Shown piece after piece: positions 60,536 through 64,000 of a DNA stretch of 64,000 nucleotides (the first letter of the stretch is position 1; every line of letters starts with the position of its first letter). The stretch is from positions 1-64,000 of the forward strand of contig NZ_LZRU01000030.1 in the NCBI RefSeq assembly GCF_002159085.1, written 5' to 3'. The DNA is from Thermobacillus sp. ZCTH02-B1. GTDB lineage: Bacteria; Bacillota; Bacilli; Paenibacillales; Paenibacillaceae. The position numbers and the translations under genes are program-made. The notes under the pieces are model-generated. The model worked only from the letters and a program-made list of their open reading frames with translations. It was not told the origin of the DNA and did no database searches.

Positions 60536-61597
60536 ATGACTGACACCTTTAGAGCCTTGTCCATTCTGCTCGCCGTCACCCTCGCCCTGACGCTGGCCGG
60601 CTGCCGCGACCGGGCGGAATCCGGTTATGCCGCCGGCGCCATCGAACCGAAATCGGACACGTTTTTCATGTTCGATACCATCAACACCGTGAACGTGTAC
60701 GACGAGCGGATGACCGGGCAAACCTTCCGGGAACTGGAAGCGATCGGCCGGGAGCTGGATGCCCGATTGAACCGGTTTTCCGCGGACAGCGAAATCGCCC
60801 GGGTGAACGCGGCCGCCGGGAAGGAGGCCGTGACCGTCTCCGCCGACACCTGCGAAGTGCTGCGCCTGGCGCTGGATATGGCCCGCCGGTCGCAGGGGAA
60901 ATTCGATCCCACCGTCGGTCCGCTGGTCGATTTGTGGGGCATCGGCACGGAGCGGGCGGCCCGCCCGCCCGAATCCGAGATCCGCAAAGCCGCCGGACTT
61001 GTGAATTACGAATGGGTGGAACTGGACGCCGCCGCGTGCTCGGTTTTTCTGACGAAACCCGGCATGTCCCTGGACGTCGGGGCCGTCGCCAAAGGGTACG
61101 CCGGCGACCGGTTGGCCGCGTTTCTGAAGGAACGGGGGTTCCGCAGCGCCATTATCGATTTGGGCGGAAACGTGGTGGCCGTGGGACAAAAGGCGGACGG
61201 CAAGCCCTGGCGGATCGGCATTCAAAATCCGGAAACTTCGCGGGGCAAACATGTCGCCGTCGTGGAAGTGCGCGACCAGAGCATTGTGACCTCCGGCATT
61301 TACGAGCGCTACTTCATCCAGGACGGCGTGCGGTACCATCACCTTCTGAATCCGGATGACGGTTATCCGGCGCAGAACAACCTGTACAGCGTAACCGTGG
61401 TGACGGACCGTTCCGCCTATGCGGATGCGTTGTCCACCGCCCTGTTCGTGATGGGGCTGGAAGAAGGCCTGGCCTTCGCGGAAGCGCTGCCGGACGCGGA
61501 AGCTTTGTTTCTGACCAGGGACAGGGAAATGTACGTGACCGGGGGGCTGCGGGACCGGGTGACCGTCACCGACGGAGATTACAAACTGATGCCCTGA
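60536..61597 (+). CDS. apbE: FAD:protein FMN transferase, ApbE/FmnB-like lipoprotein
   Basis: The 353-residue enzyme attaches FMN from FAD to Thr in FMN_bind domains outside the cell. The N-terminus is a signal peptide ending LTLAGCRD (lipidated Cys near 22). The ApbE domain has LNRFSADSEIARVNAAAG, FDPTVGPLVDLWGIG, MSLDVGAVAKGYAGDRLA, IDLGGNVVAVG, SGIYERYF and HHLLNPDDGYPAQN (Mg/FAD site). It reads divergently from eetA across a shared regulatory gap. Its substrate is most likely the double FMN lipoprotein of this locus. Start ATG 60536 follows GAAGGGA. Confidence 0.93.
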   Translation: MTDTFRALSILLAVTLALTLAGCRDRAESGYAAGAIEPKSDTFFMFDTINTVNVYDERMTGQTFRELEAIGRELDARLNRFSADSEIARVNAAAGKEAVTVSADTCEVLRLALDMARRSQGKFDPTVGPLVDLWGIGTERAARPPESEIRKAAGLVNYEWVELDAAACSVFLTKPGMSLDVGAVAKGYAGDRLAAFLKERGFRSAIIDLGGNVVAVGQKADGKPWRIGIQNPETSRGKHVAVVEVRDQSIVTSGIYERYFIQDGVRYHHLLNPDDGYPAQNNLYSVTVVTDRSAYADALSTALFVMGLEEGLAFAEALPDAEALFLTRDREMYVTGGLRDRVTVTDGDYKLMP

Positions 61598-61783
61598 GCG
61601 GCGCGCGGGAAACGCGGACACCGAAAACCCGTTCCCCAGAACCCCTCCAAAAGGCGCCGGCGCATGCCCGGGTCAGCGGACGTCCGCCGGACCTGACGGG
61701 CGGCGCCCGTCCCGTTCATGGAACCGTCGTTCGAAAAACGCCGGCCGGTGCGGTATAATGGTCGGGAGAGGTGACGAGCCGGG

Positions 61784-62221
61784 ATGAACGGTGTCCATGA
61801 CGGGTTCATGTTTTTCATTCTGTTCTGGGGTATGGTGTTGATCGTGTTCATGGCGATCGGCGGCTATTTCATGTTCCGCAAATTCCTCAAGCTGCTGCCG
61901 AAGCAGGACGGCATGTCGAAGCTCGACTGGCAGAACTACTGGGTCGAGAAGAGCCGGCCGCTGTGGACGGAGGAATCGAAGGCGTTCCTCGATTTGCTCG
62001 TCTCTCCGGTGCCGAAGCCGTTCCGGGACACCGCGAAGCACGCGATCGCCGCGGAGATCGGCAGGATCGCCGTCGAGAGCGGCGCATCCCAAGTGACGCG
62101 GGAACATTGCATCGAAGGCTACATCAAGGCGACGCCGAAGCGCGATTACCGCAGCCTGATCAAATTTCTCGAGAAGCACGGGATCGACTACGGTCCGTAC
62201 CGGCATCTCCTGAAATCCTGA
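61784..62221 (+). CDS. DUF2621 family membrane protein
   Basis: The 145-residue product has one N-terminal helix (FFILFWGMVLIVFMAIGGYF) and a soluble part with WQNYWVEKSRPLWTEESKAF and ATPKRDYRSLIKFLEKHGID, the conserved blocks of DUF2621 (Bacillus YneK-like). The soluble part somewhat resembles light-independent protochlorophyllide reductase C-terminal helices; the function is unknown. GGGAGAGGTG lies ten bases before the ATG, and TATAAT at 61754-61759 is the likely -10. Confidence 0.82.
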   Translation: MNGVHDGFMFFILFWGMVLIVFMAIGGYFMFRKFLKLLPKQDGMSKLDWQNYWVEKSRPLWTEESKAFLDLLVSPVPKPFRDTAKHAIAAEIGRIAVESGASQVTREHCIEGYIKATPKRDYRSLIKFLEKHGIDYGPYRHLLKS

Positions 62222-62243
62222 GCCCGGGGAGGAACGGAAGGCC

Positions 62244-63149
62244 ATGCGCGTGGCGGTCACCGGGGGCACCGGCTTCATCGGCCGCGCGCTCGTGCGCGCG
62301 CTGCTGGAGCGCGGGGACGAAGTCCGGGTCGTGACCCGCAGGAAGGGGAAGCTGAACCTGAAGCATCCGAACCTGACGGAATCGACCTGGGAGGAATGGA
62401 ACGGACGGCCCGAACGGCTGGAGGGAACGGACGCCATCGTCAACCTGGCGGGGGAGACGATCAACCAACGGTGGACGAAGGCCGCGAAGGACCGCGTGCT
62501 GAAGTCGCGCCTCGACGCGGCCGGGGCCGTGGCGGAATGGGTGCGGGCGATGCGGGACAAGCCGGTCGTCGTGAACGCGTCCGGCATTTCGTATTACGGC
62601 ATGTCCGAGACGGAGACCTTTGACGAGCGGAGCCCGGGCCGGGTCACCGACTTCCTGTCCGCCGTCGTGAAGGAGTGGGAAGAAGCGGCGGACCGGATCC
62701 CCGCCCGGCGGCTCGTCAAGCTCCGCGTCGGGCTCGTCCTGGGCGCCGACGGCGGCGCCTTTCCGCTGATGGTCCTGCCGTACCGCCTGTTCGTCGGCGG
62801 CCGCGTCGGCAGCGGACGGCAGTGGATCTCCTGGATCCACATCGAAGACATGACGCGGCTCATCCTGTTCTGCCTCGACAACGAGCATATCGCGGGGCCG
62901 GTCAACGCGTCGGCGCCGGAACCGGTGACAAACGACCGGTTCGGCAGGGCGGTCGCCGCGGCGCTCGGGCGGCCGCACTGGTTCCCGGTGCCCGCCGCCC
63001 TCATGCGCCTCGTATTCGGCGAGCTGTCCGTGCTGCTGCTGGAAGGCCAGCGGGCGCTGCCGAACGCGGCACTCGAGGCGGGCTTCACCTTCCGCTATCC
63101 GACCATCGACGAGGCGGTGCGGCAGCTGCTCGACCGACAGTCGTTGTGA
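62244..63149 (+). CDS. TIGR01777 family epimerase-like protein (SDR39U1)
   Basis: The 301-residue short-chain dehydrogenase-fold protein begins MRVAVTGGTGFIGRALVRAL (NADP Rossmann motif GGTGFIG). IVNLAGETINQRWTKAAKDR, NASGISYYG and the C-terminal DUF1731 block (GQRALPNAALEAGFTFRYPT) define the YfcH/YfhF family. Catalytic activity has not been established for the family. It follows the DUF2621 gene by 22 bp and is likely co-transcribed. Confidence 0.92.
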   Translation: MRVAVTGGTGFIGRALVRALLERGDEVRVVTRRKGKLNLKHPNLTESTWEEWNGRPERLEGTDAIVNLAGETINQRWTKAAKDRVLKSRLDAAGAVAEWVRAMRDKPVVVNASGISYYGMSETETFDERSPGRVTDFLSAVVKEWEEAADRIPARRLVKLRVGLVLGADGGAFPLMVLPYRLFVGGRVGSGRQWISWIHIEDMTRLILFCLDNEHIAGPVNASAPEPVTNDRFGRAVAAALGRPHWFPVPAALMRLVFGELSVLLLEGQRALPNAALEAGFTFRYPTIDEAVRQLLDRQSL

Positions 63150-63200
63150 ACCATGATCACCTGAAGCACGCGGCTGACAACCGGATGATCAATCCGGCCG

Positions 63201-64000
63201 TCAGCCGCTTTTGCGCAGCGTGTATTTCGGCCCGTCCGGTCCCGCCAGCCGGAACGCGTCGCCTATGCCGAGCACGTATTCCTTGTACGGCACCATGATC
63301 TCGTCTCCGAGCAACGTTCCGTTGCGCGAGGCAAGATCTTTGATGCGCACCTCGCTGCCGTCAAACGCGACCTCCAGATGCGCGCGCGATACGCCCTCCG
63401 CCTTGTCGACGAACTGTGCGTGCGCCTCCGAACGGCCGATGATATGCGTGCCGCGTTCGACGGGGATGCGGCGGCTGGAACCCTCATATTCCCGCACCAG
63501 CCACAACCGGCCGTCGTCCCGGTCCAGCAGCACGGTCTCGTCTTGCAGCCATACGGTTTCATCGCGCTCCGCCGCGTCGCCCTCCGCCGTCATGCCCGGC
63601 ATCCCGTTCCGGGTCGAACCCGATGACGCCTCCAACCCGATCGTCTCGCCTGGTCCGCTCCCGCCCGCCTGCGCCCGGAACGCCGCATCGGATGCCGGAC
63701 GGTCGTCCAATCCGAATTCGGTCAGCCAGGAAAAGCGGATGTCGGCCGCTTCGGACCGAATGCCGCGGTCGGCGCCGGCTCCGGCTTCCGCCCACGATCC
63801 GGATTCCGCCCACGGGGGCCGTCTGGCCAACCCGTTTTCATCCGATCCCGCCTTCGCGCCTTCCGCCGACCATGCGTGATTCTCCATCCCGCGATTCCCG
63901 GGAGCGAGACGCCGCCACACGAGGACCAGCCCGCCCGCCGCAAGCAGCGTTGCACCGAGGCAGATCAGCAGGCGGTCCGTGCCGGGAGACGGCAGGTAGA
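63201..64000 (-). CDS. Membrane-anchored FHA-domain protein, 5' end off the window
   Basis: The readable part is 265 residues and lacks its start. It opens with LPSPGTDRLL and a membrane helix (LICLGATLLAAGGLVLVW) followed by RR, then a ~130-residue low-complexity acidic/Gly/Ala linker, and ends with an FHA domain (THIIGRSEAHAQFVDKAEGV, SRAHLEV, IKDLASRNGTLLGD). The FHA part keeps the Arg, Ser and Asn residues that read phosphothreonine. The FHA side should be in the cytoplasm and an unseen N-terminal part outside. The frame runs unbroken to base 64000. Confidence 0.8.
   Translation of the reverse strand, partial: YLPSPGTDRLLICLGATLLAAGGLVLVWRRLAPGNRGMENHAWSAEGAKAGSDENGLARRPPWAESGSWAEAGAGADRGIRSEAADIRFSWLTEFGLDDRPASDAAFRAQAGGSGPGETIGLEASSGSTRNGMPGMTAEGDAAERDETVWLQDETVLLDRDDGRLWLVREYEGSSRRIPVERGTHIIGRSEAHAQFVDKAEGVSRAHLEVAFDGSEVRIKDLASRNGTLLGDEIMVPYKEYVLGIGDAFRLAGPDGPKYTLRKSG

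Overview
The window is a GC-rich Firmicutes chromosome segment of Paenibacillaceae type (Cohnella/Thermobacillus/Paenibacillus-like). This rests on gene content: YesM/YesN-type two-component pairs next to sugar-binding lipoproteins, LiaSR with PspA, YerB and YerC homologues, a VrrA/YqfQ-like protein, DUF2621, tagO close to yigZ, and dgkB next to rlmCD, combined with high GC, strong Shine-Dalgarno sites and frequent GTG/TTG starts. No rRNA, tRNA or CRISPR array was seen.

Region by region. 1-1.5 kb is an AT-rich scar with an IS256-family transposase end, a broken ISL3-family transposase and a small lipoprotein gene. 1.5-12 kb holds housekeeping genes: rlmCD, a diacylglycerol kinase, a CbiX-type chelatase, yerC, phosphate uptake (DUF47-Pit), a YerB lipoprotein, a hydrolase and an EAL protein. 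12-17.7 kb holds prfC, a 115-bp tandem-repeat array, a cyclase-family hydrolase and three poorly known proteins, one of them FliD-like. 17.9-22 kb is a membrane-stress unit (LiaI-like, PspA, PspC, PspA, then LiaS and LiaR). 22.5-29.4 kb holds an alkyltransferase-like DNA repair protein, a sugar-binding lipoprotein with a ruined permease gene, its YesM/YesN pair, and an MscS channel. 29.5-34.2 kb has uxaB-uxaA hexuronate catabolism with a divergent AraC regulator. 34.2-41 kb has a Crp/Fnr regulator, a second binding lipoprotein with a divergent YesM/YesN pair, and a membrane serine protease. 41-52.6 kb is mixed housekeeping: a cut-down GH1-like protein, map, ctp, a HAD phosphatase, tagO, yigZ, pgi, purU and nfo.

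52.9-61.6 kb is the most coherent system. It is a flavin-based extracellular electron transfer (FLEET/EET) locus of the kind described in Listeria monocytogenes: a type II NADH dehydrogenase fused to a DoxX-like membrane domain, a lipoprotein with two covalent-FMN domains (PplA-like), a MenA/UbiA prenyltransferase (DmkA-like), an ECF module (EcfT, two EcfA ATPases), EetB (Gx/Hpre_diP_synt_I family), EetA (NusG domain II) and an ApbE flavin transferase (FmnB-like). The inferred route is NADH to Ndh2 to demethylmenaquinone to membrane partners to flavinylated lipoprotein to an external acceptor. Two TGTGA-N6-TCACA-type boxes sit at Crp/Fnr class II distance from the -10 elements of all three transcription units, so the locus looks like one oxygen- or redox-controlled regulon.

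61.8-64 kb closes with a DUF2621 protein, a TIGR01777 epimerase-like protein and a partial membrane-anchored FHA protein that runs off the window.
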